Origin: Streptomonospora alba
Lineage (GTDB): Bacteria; Actinomycetota; Actinomycetes; Streptosporangiales; Streptosporangiaceae
DNA length: 64,000 nt
NCBI RefSeq assembly: GCF_000826685.1
Contig: NZ_JROO01000031.1
Coordinates: 79,445 to 143,444 of the forward strand
Direction: 5' to 3'
Shown here: in pieces, positions 53,172-62,941 of the stretch
Layout of the letters: every line of letters starts with the position of its first letter
How positions within the stretch are numbered: the first letter of the stretch is position 1
Translations under genes and position numbers: made by a program
The notes under the pieces: model-generated
What the model was told of the DNA's origin: nothing
Databases searched by the model: none
Seen by the model: the letters and a program-made list of their open reading frames with translations, nothing else

Positions 53172-53495
53172 ATGAGTTCTGAGGACCTGGAGAAGTACGA
53201 GGCCGAGATGGAGCTGCAGCTCTATCGGGAGTACCGCGACGTCGTCGGCCTCTTCAGCTACGTGGTCGAGACGGAGCGCCGGTTCTACCTCACCAACCAC
53301 GTGGATCTGCAACCCCGCAGCACCGAGAACGGTGAGATGTACTTCGAGGTCACGATGGAGGACGCCTGGGTGTGGGATATGTACCGCCCCGCCCGGTTCG
53401 TTCGGAACGTGCGCGTGGTGACGTTCAAGGACGTCAACGTCGAGGAGATCACGAAGTCCGATCTGGAGGTCCCCGCAACGGGCAGGCCCCAATAA
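53172..53495 (+). CDS. DUF2469 family protein
   Basis: 107-aa soluble protein almost invariant in actinobacteria: SSEDLEKYEAEMELQLYREY, GLFSYVVETERRFYL and DAWVWDMYRPARFV. Its function is unknown. ATG at 53172 agrees with the family start; 40 further upstream codons in frame are not conserved in my memory of the family. It is convergent with dprA across a strong hairpin. Confidence 0.9.
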   Translation: MSSEDLEKYEAEMELQLYREYRDVVGLFSYVVETERRFYLTNHVDLQPRSTENGEMYFEVTMEDAWVWDMYRPARFVRNVRVVTFKDVNVEEITKSDLEVPATGRPQ

Positions 53496-53510
53496 CCGAT
53501 ACAGCCCCTG

Positions 53511-53548
53511 CGCCGCCGGGCCGCGCGTCACAGCGCGACCCGGCGGCG
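53511..53548. terminator. bidirectional terminator between DUF2469 gene and dprA
   Basis: 16-bp stem (53511-53526 with 53533-53548, one mismatch) and 6-nt loop, between convergent genes. Confidence 0.65.
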
Positions 53549-53656
53549 TTCGCGTGTCGGGCGATGGGCGATGCGCCGCGCACGGTGAAGCCGGGCGGCG
53601 CGTCCCGCCGCCGGAGCAGAGCGTGCCGGTCCGATCGATGCGCTCCGCCGGCCGCG

Positions 53657-54901
53657 TCACGCTCCTGGGAGCTTGCCCGGGGCGGGCCGCGGGCCGTTGC
53701 GAGCGCGCCAGCCCGAGGCGCCGCGTTCGACGAATCCGCCGGCGGCGAGTAGACCCAGGCTGCTCAGAGCCGTATCGAGTCCGACGCCGGCGGCCTCGGC
53801 GACGGAGGCCGTCCCGGAGCAGGTGCGCCGGGGCACCGCGTCGAGCACGCGGCGGGCCGTGTCGTCGAGCGCGTCGCGGTCGAGTGCGGTGCCGCCCGCA
53901 CCGGCACGCAGATCGGCACCGATCCGGCCGACCTGCTCGACGACGTCGTCGGTATCGGTGACGCAGACCGCGGCGCCGTCGCGGAGCAGCCGATGGCACC
54001 CCGCCGACAGCGCCGAGGTGACCGGGCCCGGCACGGCCATGACGGCGCGGTGCAGCTCCTGGCCGTGGCGCGCGGTGTTGAGGGCCCCGCTGCGCAGTCC
54101 CGCCTCGACGACCACGGTGCCGGGCGTGAGCGCGGCGATGATGCGGTTGCGCACCAGGAACCCGTGCCTGCTGGGCGGAGCGCCGGGCGGGTGCTCGCTG
54201 ACGAGCGCTCCGCGCGCGGCGATGTCGGCGAAAAGGCCCTCGTTCCCGCGGGGATAGGAGAGGTCCAGACCGCAGGCGAGGACCGCCACCCCCGGCGCCG
54301 CGGCGGCGAGGCCGCCGCGGTGTGCCGCGGAGTCGATGCCGTAGGCGCCGCCGGAGACCACCGCCCACGAGCGCTGCCCCAGCCCCCAGGCGAGATCGGC
54401 CGCCACGTGCAGGCCGTAGGCCGTCGCCGCGCGCGCTCCCACGATCGCCACCGAGCGCAGGCAGGCGTGCCGCAGGTCGTGGGCGCCGCGGACCCACAGT
54501 GCGTAGGGGCGGCGCCGCCCGAGCTGATCGAGCTGGGTGGGCCAGCCGGGATCGCCCGGCACGATCAGCCGGCAGCCGAGTTCGACGGTCGCCGCCAGCA
54601 GTGCGTCGGCGTCGAGCCGGGCCGCGCGCTCGCACCAGCGTGCGGCCCGCTGGGCGACGGCGCCGGCGCGGGCACCGGTCGGCGCGGGCGGACTCTCGCC
54701 GCCGCGCAGTGTCCGCCAGACGACTCCCGCGCCGTACTCCTCGAGAAGGGCTCCCATGGCGGGGTCGCCGGGATCGGCGACGGCGGTCAGGCAGGCGCGG
54801 GCCGTGGCGTCGTCGCCGGCCGAACCGCAGGGCCCTGCGGGCGGCTCCGGCGGAGGTTCCTCGTCTTCGGTCCGGGACGGCGGGATGTCGGGGTGCGTCA
54901 T
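53657..54901 (-). CDS. dprA: DNA-processing protein DprA
   Basis: 414 aa. DprA/Smf Rossmann domain that loads RecA on incoming single strands: VAIVGARAATAYG, VVSGGAYGIDSAAHRG (the SGGAxGID nucleic-acid motif), RGALVSEHPPG, FLVRNRIIAALT and VVEAGLRSGALNTA. A C-terminal winged helix (LDAVPRRT...TALSSLGLLAAGGFVER) follows. ATG at 54899-54901; the longer frame upstream overlaps yifB. The final tail is basic. Third gene of yraN-yifB-dprA. Confidence 0.92.
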   Translation of the reverse strand: MTHPDIPPSRTEDEEPPPEPPAGPCGSAGDDATARACLTAVADPGDPAMGALLEEYGAGVVWRTLRGGESPPAPTGARAGAVAQRAARWCERAARLDADALLAATVELGCRLIVPGDPGWPTQLDQLGRRRPYALWVRGAHDLRHACLRSVAIVGARAATAYGLHVAADLAWGLGQRSWAVVSGGAYGIDSAAHRGGLAAAAPGVAVLACGLDLSYPRGNEGLFADIAARGALVSEHPPGAPPSRHGFLVRNRIIAALTPGTVVVEAGLRSGALNTARHGQELHRAVMAVPGPVTSALSAGCHRLLRDGAAVCVTDTDDVVEQVGRIGADLRAGAGGTALDRDALDDTARRVLDAVPRRTCSGTASVAEAAGVGLDTALSSLGLLAAGGFVERGASGWRARNGPRPAPGKLPGA

Positions 54902-55046
54902 GGCCGTGGCGGCGTCGCGGCCGACGGAGGGTCGGCAGCGGCGCCGCCTTCCTCCCTTCGCGGGTGAGGGCAAGCGGGACTCCGGCGTCCGTGCGGATGT
55001 GCACCCGGGCCGGAGGGGCGGTGGGGATGACGATGCGGGCGGAACG

Positions 55047-56588
55047 TCACTGCGCTCTGCCGGTCCACAGGGCGTAGGCGTAGGCGGTGTCTTCGGTGGT
55101 GGGTTCGGGGCGGCCGGCCAAGTCGGCGAGGGTCCAGGAGACCCGCAGGGAGCGGTCGAGGCCGCGTGCGCTGATCTCGCCGCGTTCCAGGGCCGTGGCG
55201 AGGACGCGCATCGCCGCGGGCGCGACGGGGAAGCGCCGGCGCAGCTCGGCGCCCGGAACCGCCGCATTGGTGTTCCACGGTGTGCCCGCCAGGCGCGCGG
55301 TGGCGCGGCCGCGGGCCTTGGCGACCCGCTCGGCGACGGTGGCCGAGGACTCCGCATAGGCCCGGTCGGCCAGCAGTTCGGCGTGGGCGACGGGCAGCAG
55401 TTCGACCTTGAGGTCGACCCGGTCCAGCAAGGGCCCGGACAGCCGGGCGAGATAGCGGCGACGCTGGGTGGAGGAGCAGGTGCAGGCGTTGCCGGCCTTG
55501 CCGCAGGGGCACGGGTTGGCGGCCAGAACGAGCAGGAAGCGGGCGGGGAACCGCACGGTCGCCGCGGAGCGCGCGACGGTGACCTCGCCGGTCTCCAGCG
55601 GCTGGCGCAGTGAGTCGAGCACGCCCCGCGCGAACTCGGGGGCCTCGTCGAGGAACAGCGCACCGCGGTGCGCCAGGGAGACGCATCCCGGGCGCAACCG
55701 GGTGCTGCCGCCGCCGACGATGGCGGCACGGGTGGCCGTGTGGTGGGGCGCGCAGAACGGCGGATCGACGATCAGCGGCGAGCGGTCGGGCAGCATGTCC
55801 GCCGCCGAGTGGACCGCGGTCACCTCGATGGATTCCTCCGACGACAGCTGCGGCAGCACGGTGGGAAGGCGTTCGGCGAGCAGGCTCTTGCCGGTGCCCG
55901 GCGGACCGATCATCATCAGGTTGTGGCCGCCCGCCGCGGCGACCTCCACGGCGCGCCGGGCCACGGGTTGGCCCAGCACGTCGGCGAGGTCGGGCTTGCG
56001 GGCGTCGGCGGCGTCGGCCGGATCGTCGCGCGCCGGGGCCGAGCCGTCCTCCTCGGCGAAGGGCTCGGAGGAGGGCTCGCCGCGCAACCGCGCCAGGAGA
56101 TCGCTCAACGAGGAGACCGCCACCACCTCGACCCCGGGCACCAGCCCCGCTTCGGCCGCGTTGCCGCGGGCGACGACGAACGTCCTGCACCCGCAACGTG
56201 TCCCGGCGAGTACGGCGGGGAGCACGCCGCTGACCGCGCGCGTGCGGCCGTCGAGCCCGAGCTCGGCCATGACCACGGCGCTGTGCAGCGGCATCGCGGG
56301 CGCGGCGCCTTCGGCCGCCAGCACGGCGGCGGCGATCGCGAGATCGAACCCGCTGCCGCGCTTGGGCAGGCTGGCCGGCGACAGACTGATCGTTATGTGC
56401 CCCTCAGGCCATTGCTCGCCGGAGTTGACCACGGCGGCCCTGATGCGGTCGCGGGCCTCGCGCAGGGCGGTGTCCGGCAGGCCGACGATGGTGACGCCGG
56501 CGGGGCCGTCTCCCAGGTGGGCCTCGATCTCGACGATGTGCCCGTCGACGCCGATCAGCGCCATGGAGCGGGTGCGGGCCAGCGCCAT
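55047..56588 (-). CDS. yifB: YifB/ComM-type Mg-chelatase-like AAA+ ATPase
   Basis: 513 aa. An N-terminal Lon-protease-like domain (1-170, GHIVEIEAHLGDGPAGVTIVGL is its opening in pieces) is followed by an AAA+ domain with Walker A GPPGTGKS and Walker B LFLDEAPEF. A zinc-like cluster CPCG...CTCS and the C-terminal Mg-chelatase domain complete it. ComM is a branch-migration helicase in transformation. ATG at 56586-56588 overlaps the yraN stop (TGATG), so translation is coupled. 145 bp separate it from dprA. Confidence 0.92.
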   Translation of the reverse strand: MALARTRSMALIGVDGHIVEIEAHLGDGPAGVTIVGLPDTALREARDRIRAAVVNSGEQWPEGHITISLSPASLPKRGSGFDLAIAAAVLAAEGAAPAMPLHSAVVMAELGLDGRTRAVSGVLPAVLAGTRCGCRTFVVARGNAAEAGLVPGVEVVAVSSLSDLLARLRGEPSSEPFAEEDGSAPARDDPADAADARKPDLADVLGQPVARRAVEVAAAGGHNLMMIGPPGTGKSLLAERLPTVLPQLSSEESIEVTAVHSAADMLPDRSPLIVDPPFCAPHHTATRAAIVGGGSTRLRPGCVSLAHRGALFLDEAPEFARGVLDSLRQPLETGEVTVARSAATVRFPARFLLVLAANPCPCGKAGNACTCSSTQRRRYLARLSGPLLDRVDLKVELLPVAHAELLADRAYAESSATVAERVAKARGRATARLAGTPWNTNAAVPGAELRRRFPVAPAAMRVLATALERGEISARGLDRSLRVSWTLADLAGRPEPTTEDTAYAYALWTGRAQ

Positions 56589-57022
56589 CAAGCCACCCCC
56601 TGGTGGTGGCGGACGAACACGCGGTCGCCGTGCAGTACCAGGACGCAGACCACGTCGATGCGCATCGGCCTGCCGCCGGCGCGGTGAGCAGCGGCCCAGC
56701 GCCGCGCCAGTCGTCGCAGGCGCCGCCGCTTGGTCGCGGTGACCGCCTCAAGCGGTGAGCCGAACCGCAGGCTGGTGCGGGTCTTGACCTCGGCGACGAT
56801 GATGGTGGCGCCCTGACCGGCCACGATGTCGATCTCGCCCTCGGGGCAGCGCCAGTTGCGCGCCAGGATGCGCAGACCGCGGCGCACCAGGTAGGCCGCT
56901 GCCGCCTCCTCGCCCCTCAGGCCGAGTTCGGCTCTGCGGCGCACGCGGGCGGGCGAAAGGCCGGGGGCGGTGTCGTGGCCAGGGCGTGGGGCGGCGCGCA
57001 CTGAGCGGCGGGAGGAACTCAT
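56588..57022 (-). CDS. yraN: UPF0102 (YraN) endonuclease-like protein
   Basis: 144 aa with a PD-(D/E)XK nuclease-like core: LGLRGEEAAAAYL, then GEIDIVAGQGATIIVAEVKTR. The E-x-K pair is intact, so nuclease activity is possible, but none is proven. A basic, disordered N-terminus of about 30 residues precedes the domain. ATG at 57020-57022 has GGGAG. First gene of the leftward trio. Confidence 0.9.
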   Translation of the reverse strand: MSSSRRSVRAAPRPGHDTAPGLSPARVRRRAELGLRGEEAAAAYLVRRGLRILARNWRCPEGEIDIVAGQGATIIVAEVKTRTSLRFGSPLEAVTATKRRRLRRLARRWAAAHRAGGRPMRIDVVCVLVLHGDRVFVRHHQGVA

Positions 57023-57281
57023 ACTCCCAGCGTGATCGGCCCGCATCCGGGGCTCCAGGCCGATTCGCGGGCTGTGGACAACTTCGTGCGGGGGAGCGCC
57101 TCGGCGCTGCGGAGGCGCCCCCGAGGCGGGGGAGGCGAGGCGGTGATGCGGCGGGACCGGCGAAGCGGCCCGCTCGGCGGGGTTCACGGGGGCCGACGCC
57201 GGGGAAAGGGCTTGCACCGAGGGCCCCGGGTGTTCCACGTTGGGCGAAGGCGGAGTGCAGCAGCGGGCGAGGGGGTGACGC

Positions 57282-57656
57282 ATGGCGCAGAGTCGCAGCG
57301 ACGCCGTCGTGGCCGATGGCCCGCTGGTGTTCGTCTCGGGGCAGGCGCCGATCGCCGCCGGCGGCACGGTCGCCGACGGAGACGCCGCAGCCCAGGCCCG
57401 GCAGGCCCTGCACAATGTCGGCGCGGTGCTGGCCGAGCACGGAACCGACGTCCGCCATCTGGTCAAACTCACCTGCTATCTGCGCCACACAGCCGATCTG
57501 GAGGACGTGCGCCGGGCCGCCGACGCGTATCTGGACCACGAGCCCCGCCCCGCCTGCACCCTGGTCGAGGTCAGCGGGCTGGAGGACCCCCGGTTCCTGA
57601 TCGAGGTCGACGCCGTGGCGCGGCTTCCGCGCGACCGCCCTGCGGGGGAGCGATGA
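57282..57656 (+). CDS. RidA family protein
   Basis: 124 aa of the YjgF/RidA fold, which removes reactive enamines/imines made by PLP enzymes. LVFVSGQAPI and the ARQALHNVGAVLAEHG helix are typical. The catalytic Arg of true RidA (in R-x-C-V near position 105) is replaced in this protein by the context PRPACTLVEV, which still has an Arg. The subtype is uncertain. Stop overlaps xerC start (ATGA). Confidence 0.85.
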   Translation: MAQSRSDAVVADGPLVFVSGQAPIAAGGTVADGDAAAQARQALHNVGAVLAEHGTDVRHLVKLTCYLRHTADLEDVRRAADAYLDHEPRPACTLVEVSGLEDPRFLIEVDAVARLPRDRPAGER

Positions 57657-58558
57657 GCGGCGAATCGGCCGAGCGGCGCGAGCTGCTGGAGGACCTGCGC
57701 GGGCATCTGGCGGTGGACCGGTCGCCGCACACCGTGCGCGCCTACCTCGGCGACGCCCGCGCGCTGCTGGACCACCTCGACGAGGCCGGTCGCGGCCTCG
57801 GCGGCCTCGACCTCGCGGCGCTGCGCGACTGGCTGGCCCGAATGCACGATCGGGGCGCCGGGCGCTCGACCATGGCGCGGCGGGTGGCGGCCGCCCGCGT
57901 GTTCACGGCGTTCCTGTACCGCACCGGCCGCATCGCCCACGATCCCGGCCCCCAGCTCGCGGCGCCGCGAGCGCACCGGTCGCTGCCCGAGGTCCTCGGC
58001 CAGAGCGAGACCGCCGCAGCGCTCGCCGAGGACCGGCCGCCGGGCGCCGGCACCGACCCGGCGGGCCTGCGCGGCCGCGCCGTGGTCGAACTCCTCTACG
58101 CCACCGGCATCCGCGTGGCCGAGCTGTGCGCGCTTGACGTCGACGACATCGACCGTGATCGCCGCACCGTGCGTGTCCAGGGCAAGGGCGGCAAGGAGCG
58201 GGTGGTGCCGGTGGGCGCGCCCGCCCTTGAGGCGCTGGACGCCTGGCTGCTGGAGGGCCGCCCGCATCTGACCGCCCCACCCGGCGGGCCCGCACTGTTC
58301 CTCGGCGCGCGCGGAGGGAGGCTGGGAACCCGCTCGGCCCGCCGCGACGTGCACGCCTACCTGCGGGCGCACGGCACCGACTCCGCTCCCCACGGCCTGC
58401 GCCACAGCGCGGCCACCCACCTGCTCGACGGGGGAGCCGACCTGCGCAGCGTGCAGGAGATACTCGGACACGCATCGCTGTCGAGCACCCAGATCTACAC
58501 CCACGTCTCGATCGAGCGCCTGACCCGGACCTACAACCAGGCGCACCCGAGGGCGTGA
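57653..58558 (+). CDS. xerC: tyrosine recombinase XerC-like
   Basis: 301 aa. SAM-like core-binding domain (1-100), then the catalytic domain with Arg in ATGIRVAEL, Lys in GKGGKERVVPVG, H-x-x-R in HGLRHSAATHLLDGG, His in LGHASLSSTQIYTH and the nucleophile Tyr in that segment. The complete catalytic set indicates an active recombinase, probably for chromosome dimer resolution at dif with XerD. Overlap with ridA suggests co-translation. Confidence 0.93.
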   Translation: MSGESAERRELLEDLRGHLAVDRSPHTVRAYLGDARALLDHLDEAGRGLGGLDLAALRDWLARMHDRGAGRSTMARRVAAARVFTAFLYRTGRIAHDPGPQLAAPRAHRSLPEVLGQSETAAALAEDRPPGAGTDPAGLRGRAVVELLYATGIRVAELCALDVDDIDRDRRTVRVQGKGGKERVVPVGAPALEALDAWLLEGRPHLTAPPGGPALFLGARGGRLGTRSARRDVHAYLRAHGTDSAPHGLRHSAATHLLDGGADLRSVQEILGHASLSSTQIYTHVSIERLTRTYNQAHPRA

Positions 58559-58578
58559 CCGCCGTGGCGAGCGCCGGA

Positions 58579-59106
58579 TCACCGCGCGGTCGTGAGCGGC
58601 AGCAGCCGCACCCGGCCCGTCCCCAGCAGCCCAAGCGGGTCGAGGTAGGTGTCGCCGCGCCGGAGTCCCCAATGCAGGCAATGACGCGCGCCGCAGTGCG
58701 GCCGGACCGCGGCCACGGCCGCCACCGCCTGGCCCGCCGCGACGCGGCGGCCGCGCTCCACGCGCGGCTCGACCGGCAGGTAGGTGGTGCGCAGGCCGCC
58801 GTGGGAGACGCTGACCACACCGGTTCCGGCCACGGACCCGGCGAAGGCGACCCGGCCCGCCGCCGCGGCGCGCACCTCGGCGCCTGGCTCGGCGGCCAGG
58901 TCGACGCCCCGGTGACCGGCAAGCCAGCGTTCCGGTGGCGGATCGAACGGCCGCAGCACGCGCACGGGGCCCTCCAACGGGGCCTGCCACGGCCCCTCCC
59001 ACGCTCGTGCGGGCGCGCCGCCGAGGGCGGCCGCGAGCACGAGTGCCGCCGGCGCGCACGCCAAGGCGCGGAGCGGGCGGTGGGAGCGCAAGCGGTGCGT
59101 CGTCAT
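58579..59106 (-). CDS. secreted M23 (LytM-type) peptidase
   Basis: 175 aa. Signal peptide (1-35) then a compact LytM domain: GHRGVDLA with H65 and D69, a central VSVSHGGLRTTYLPV, and CLHWGLRRGDTYLDP with His145. The position usually held by the first His of HxH is Cys143, as I recall for the actinobacterial homologue near rpsB, so zinc binding may be altered. Likely cuts or binds peptidoglycan cross-links. Divergent from rpsB, 371 bp apart. Confidence 0.85.
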   Translation of the reverse strand: MTTHRLRSHRPLRALACAPAALVLAAALGGAPARAWEGPWQAPLEGPVRVLRPFDPPPERWLAGHRGVDLAAEPGAEVRAAAAGRVAFAGSVAGTGVVSVSHGGLRTTYLPVEPRVERGRRVAAGQAVAAVAAVRPHCGARHCLHWGLRRGDTYLDPLGLLGTGRVRLLPLTTAR

Positions 59107-59260
59107 GGCTTCATCCTGATCCGCCCGCCGCCGCCCGGCCACGCGGACGGGCGGCCTGTGGACGAACGCGCGCGATGCGCCCCTGCGCCGCTCCCGTATC
59201 CGCGTCCCGCGCCCGAGCACGAGCCGGGCATGGGATGGCGGCCCGGCCGCTCGGCGGTCC

Positions 59261-59289
59261 TTGACACACACGAAGGCCGCCGATAGGCC
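59261..59289 (+). promoter_or_regulatory. candidate promoter of rpsB
   Basis: Perfect -35 TTGACA at 59261-59266, 17-bp spacer, TAGGCC at 59284-59289. A second -10-like TAGAAT is at 59311-59316. They lie in the 371-bp interval between the M23 gene and rpsB; the rest of the interval (leader to 59477) shows no clear structure. Confidence 0.5.
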
Positions 59290-59477
59290 CCGACGCACCC
59301 CGAGGGCGGCTAGAATTCCAGGAGGCTCACCGAGCCGACCAATACGCACGCTTCCGTGCCTTCCCAGGGAGGGGGCCGCTCTTACGGTCCGTAGCGCCGA
59401 GGGCGATGCGGCTGAGCGGTCGGGGCGTCAGGAACAACCGGGGCGGGACGAACCCGCCGTACTAGGAGGACCGAGTC

Positions 59478-60446
59478 ATGGCCACAGTCGTGACCATCCG
59501 GCAGCTGCTGGAAAGCGGTGTGCACTTCGGGCACCAGACGCGGCGCTGGAACCCGAAGATGAAGCGCTTCATCTTCACCGAGCGCAACGGCATCTACATC
59601 ATCGACCTGCAGAAGTCGCTGTCCTACATCGACCGCGCCTACGAGTTCGTCAAGGAGACGGTGGCCCACGGGGGCACCATCCTCTTCGTCGGCACCAAGA
59701 AGCAGGCGCAGGAGGCCATCGACGAGCAGGCCCGTCGTGTCGGGATGCCCTACGTGAACCAGCGTTGGCTGGGCGGCATGCTCACCAACTTCTCCACCGT
59801 CCACAAGCGGCTCCAGCGCCTCAAGGAGCTCGAGGAGATCGACTTCGACGACGTCGCCGCCTCGGGGCTGACGAAGAAGGAGCTGCTGGGGCTGCGCCGT
59901 GAGAAGGACAAGCTGGAGCGCACGCTCGGCGGTATCCGCGACATGGCCCGCGTGCCCAGCGCGGTGTGGATCGTGGACACCAAGAAGGAGCACATCGCGA
60001 TCAGCGAGGCGCGGAAGCTGAACATTCCGGTCGTCGCGATCCTGGACACCAACTGCGACCCCGACGAGGTCGACTACCCGATCCCGGGCAACGACGACGC
60101 CATCCGCAGCGTCAGCCTGCTGACCCGTGTGGTCGCCGACTCGGTCGCCGACGGCCTGCTCGCCCGCTCGGGCGCCTCCGCAGGCACCGGTGCCGAGAAG
60201 GCCCCCGAGGAGCCGCTGGCCGAGTGGGAGCGCGAGCTGCTGGAGAAGGGCGAGGCCGCTGCCACGGCGCCGGCCGCCGAGGCCGCCGAAGCCGCGCCGG
60301 CGCCGGCCGCTGCCGCCGCCGAGGCTCCCGCGGCTGAGGCCGCGCCGGAGCAGCCCGCCGCTGAGACGGCGCCGGAGCAGCCCGCCGAGGCCGCCCCCGC
60401 CGCCGAGGCTCCCGCGGCTGAGGCCGAGGGCTCGAAGGAAGCCTGA
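59478..60446 (+). CDS. rpsB: 30S ribosomal protein S2
   Basis: 322 aa. Core S2 (1-235) with [24 protein letters not shown] in the start, [11 protein letters not shown] and [12 protein letters not shown]. About 80 residues of Ala/Glu/Pro repeats (units like [11 protein letters not shown] and the sequence EAPAAEA twice) extend the C-terminus, longer than in most bacteria. TAGGAGGA precedes the ATG. Starts the rpsB-tsf-pyrH-frr-cdsA run. Confidence 0.96.
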   Translation: MATVVTIRQLLESGVHFGHQTRRWNPKMKRFIFTERNGIYIIDLQKSLSYIDRAYEFVKETVAHGGTILFVGTKKQAQEAIDEQARRVGMPYVNQRWLGGMLTNFSTVHKRLQRLKELEEIDFDDVAASGLTKKELLGLRREKDKLERTLGGIRDMARVPSAVWIVDTKKEHIAISEARKLNIPVVAILDTNCDPDEVDYPIPGNDDAIRSVSLLTRVVADSVADGLLARSGASAGTGAEKAPEEPLAEWERELLEKGEAAATAPAAEAAEAAPAPAAAAAEAPAAEAAPEQPAAETAPEQPAEAAPAAEAPAAEAEGSKEA

Positions 60447-60465
60447 CGCCCCTCAGGTGATCGTC

Positions 60466-60497
60466 GGCTCCCCGCGCCGCTCCGGGCGCGGGGAGCC
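60466..60497 (+). terminator. hairpin between rpsB and tsf
   Basis: Perfect 12-bp stem (60466-60477 with 60486-60497), 8-nt loop, 20 bp after the rpsB stop. It may reduce read-through into tsf. Confidence 0.6.
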
Positions 60498-60567
60498 TCC
60501 CCGGGTCGTGTCCGGCTCGGGACCTGTGAGACCCGTCGACCCATACCAAGGGGATTAGAGAACAGCC

Positions 60568-61404
60568 ATGGCGAACTACACCGCCGCCGATGTGAAGAAA
60601 CTGCGCGACCTTACGGGCGCGGGCATGATGGACTGCAAGAAGGCGCTGGAGGACAGCGACGGCGACTTCGACAAGGCCGTCGAGTTCCTGCGCGTCAAGG
60701 GCGCCAAGTCCGTCGGCAAGCGCGCCGAGCGCACCACCACCAACGGGCTGGTCGCCCTTCAGCAGGACGGCGACACCTCCGCCGTGCTCGTCGAGCTGGG
60801 CTGCGAGACGGACTTCGTCGCCAAGAACGACCAGTTCCAGAAGCTGGCCGCCGACGTCGCCGAGTTCGTGGCCGCCAACGACGTCGAGGACCTCGCCGCC
60901 CTGGCCAACAGCCAGTTCTCCGACGGCAAGACCGTGCAGAGCGTCATCGAGGAGCACAGCGCCGTCATCGGCGAGAAGCTGGAGCTGCGCCGCTTCGCCA
61001 AGTATGAAGGCGCCTACGTCGCCAGCTACCTGCACAAGTCCGACCCGGACCTGCCCCCGAGCATGGGCGTGCTCGTCGAGCTGGACAAGCCCGACGCCGA
61101 GGTCGGCAAGGACCTCGCCCAGCAGATCGCCGCGCTCGCGCCCGGCTACGTGAGCAAGGACGACGTCCCCGAAGAGACCGTCGAGAGCGAGCGCCGCATC
61201 GCCGAGGCGACCGCCCGCGAGGAGGGCAAGCCCGAGCAGGCGCTGCCCAAGATCATCGAGGGCCGCGTGAACGGCTTCTTCAAGGACGCGACGCTGCTCG
61301 CCCAGCCGTTCGTCAAGGACAACAAGAAGACGGTCCAGCAGATCGTCGACGAAGCCGGCGTCACCGTCCGCCGCTTCGTGCGCTTGAAGGTCGGCCAGTC
61401 CTAG
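60568..61404 (+). CDS. tsf: elongation factor Ts
   Basis: 278-aa nucleotide exchange factor for EF-Tu. [18 protein letters not shown] and [18 protein letters not shown] are the two signatures; the length is standard. ATG at 60568 with AAGGGGA upstream. Confidence 0.96.
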   Translation: MANYTAADVKKLRDLTGAGMMDCKKALEDSDGDFDKAVEFLRVKGAKSVGKRAERTTTNGLVALQQDGDTSAVLVELGCETDFVAKNDQFQKLAADVAEFVAANDVEDLAALANSQFSDGKTVQSVIEEHSAVIGEKLELRRFAKYEGAYVASYLHKSDPDLPPSMGVLVELDKPDAEVGKDLAQQIAALAPGYVSKDDVPEETVESERRIAEATAREEGKPEQALPKIIEGRVNGFFKDATLLAQPFVKDNKKTVQQIVDEAGVTVRRFVRLKVGQS

Positions 61405-61422
61405 TCCGTTTGACATGATGGA

Positions 61423-61451
61423 GGTGTCGGGGTGCACAGCGCCCCGGCACC
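61423..61451 (+). terminator. hairpin between tsf and pyrH
   Basis: 13-bp stem (61423-61435 with 61439-61451, two G-T pairs), 3-nt loop, 19 bp after tsf stop, then TTCGG. Confidence 0.5.
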
Positions 61452-61543
61452 TTCGGTGGATCAGGCGGGGCTCGGCCCGGCGGACGCTCGGGCGCCCCGC
61501 ATTCGCATAACCACTCGGGGGAACCAGAAGGAGGCCGAGCGCC

Positions 61544-62320
61544 GTGTCGGAGACCGAAGGCCATACCGCCGCGGAGGTCCCAGCCATGCACATGCACGAC
61601 TCCGGCTGGGACCGTGTCGTACTGAAGCTGTCCGGTGAGGCGTTCTCCGGCGGTGAGGATCTCGGTATCGACGCCGCGGTCGTGGAGTACCTCGCCGAAT
61701 CGATCGCGGCCGCGGTGGCCGAGGGCATCGAGGTCGCCGTGGTCGTCGGCGGCGGCAACATGTTCCGCGGCGCCGCGATGTCCGAACGCGGCATGGAGCG
61801 CGGCCGGGCCGACTACATGGGGATGCTGGGCACGGTCATCAACTGCCTGGCGCTGCAGGACTTCCTGGAGCGCCAGGGGGTCGAGACCCGTGTCCAGACC
61901 TCCATCCACATGAGCCAGGTCGCCGAGGCCTACATCCCGCGCCGGGCGGTCCGCCATCTGCAGAAGGGCCGCGTCGTGATCTTCGGCGCAGGCCTGGGCG
62001 CGCCGTTCTTCTCCACCGACACCACGGCCGCTCAGCGGGCCCTGGAGATCGGTGCGCAGGCTGTGCTCAAGGGGACCCAGGTCGACGGGGTCTACGACTC
62101 CGACCCGCAGCGCAACCCCAACGCGGTCAAGTTCGACCGCCTGGAGTACAACGAGGTGCTGACCCGCGGCCTGAAGGTCATGGACGCGACAGCGGTCAGC
62201 CTGTGCATGGACAACGGTCTGCCCATCGTCGTCTTCGACCTGATGGGCGAGGGCAACATCATCCGTGCGGTACGGGGCGAGAAGATGGGCACCATCGTGT
62301 GCCCGGCCGACCACAGCTGA
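61544..62320 (+). CDS. pyrH: UMP kinase
   Basis: 258-aa kinase making UDP from [34 protein letters not shown] and [16 protein letters not shown] and the final GTIV are typical of bacterial PyrH. GTG at 61544 leaves about 15 extra N-terminal residues before the core; a later ATG (61586) is an alternative. Confidence 0.95.
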   Translation: MSETEGHTAAEVPAMHMHDSGWDRVVLKLSGEAFSGGEDLGIDAAVVEYLAESIAAAVAEGIEVAVVVGGGNMFRGAAMSERGMERGRADYMGMLGTVINCLALQDFLERQGVETRVQTSIHMSQVAEAYIPRRAVRHLQKGRVVIFGAGLGAPFFSTDTTAAQRALEIGAQAVLKGTQVDGVYDSDPQRNPNAVKFDRLEYNEVLTRGLKVMDATAVSLCMDNGLPIVVFDLMGEGNIIRAVRGEKMGTIVCPADHS

Positions 62321-62378
62321 CACGGCGCCGACCTCCGACAGCCCGACAGATGGACTGAAGCGACACACGGGAGCCGCA

Positions 62379-62936
62379 ATGACCGAAGAGACACTCCTCG
62401 AAGCCGAGGAGAAGATGGAAAAGGCCGTCGTGGTCGCCAAGGAGGACTTCGCCGCGATCCGCACGGGCCGCCCCGGCCCGGCGCAGTTCAACAAGATCAC
62501 GGCCGAGTACTACGGCGCCCAGACCCCGATCAACCAGCTCGCGTCGTTCGCGGTTCCCGAACCGCGCATGGTGGTCGTGTCCCCGTTCGACAAGTCCTCG
62601 ATGCAGGCGATCGAGAAGGCCATCCGCGAGAGCGACCTGGGAGTCAACCCCTCCAACGACGGCAACGTCATCCGGGTGGTCTTCCCCGAGCTCTCGGAGG
62701 AGCGCCGCAAGGAGTACATCAAGGTGGTGCGCAGCAAGGCCGAGGACGCCCGCGTGTCCATCCGCAACATCCGGCGCCACGCCAAGGACTCGATCGACAA
62801 GTCCGTCAAGGCCGGCGAGATCGGTGAGGACGAGGGCCACCGCGGCCAGGAGGAGCTCGAGGAGATCACGCACAAGTACGTCGCGGAGATCGACGAGCTG
62901 CTCCGGCACAAGGAATCCGAGCTGCTCGAGGTCTAG
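62379..62936 (+). CDS. frr: ribosome recycling factor
   Basis: 185-aa protein that splits post-termination ribosomes with [30 protein letters not shown] and the C-terminal helical region with [12 protein letters not shown] are standard. ATG at 62379, five bases before the next gene at its end. Confidence 0.96.
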   Translation: MTEETLLEAEEKMEKAVVVAKEDFAAIRTGRPGPAQFNKITAEYYGAQTPINQLASFAVPEPRMVVVSPFDKSSMQAIEKAIRESDLGVNPSNDGNVIRVVFPELSEERRKEYIKVVRSKAEDARVSIRNIRRHAKDSIDKSVKAGEIGEDEGHRGQEELEEITHKYVAEIDELLRHKESELLEV

Positions 62937-62941
62937 CCCCC

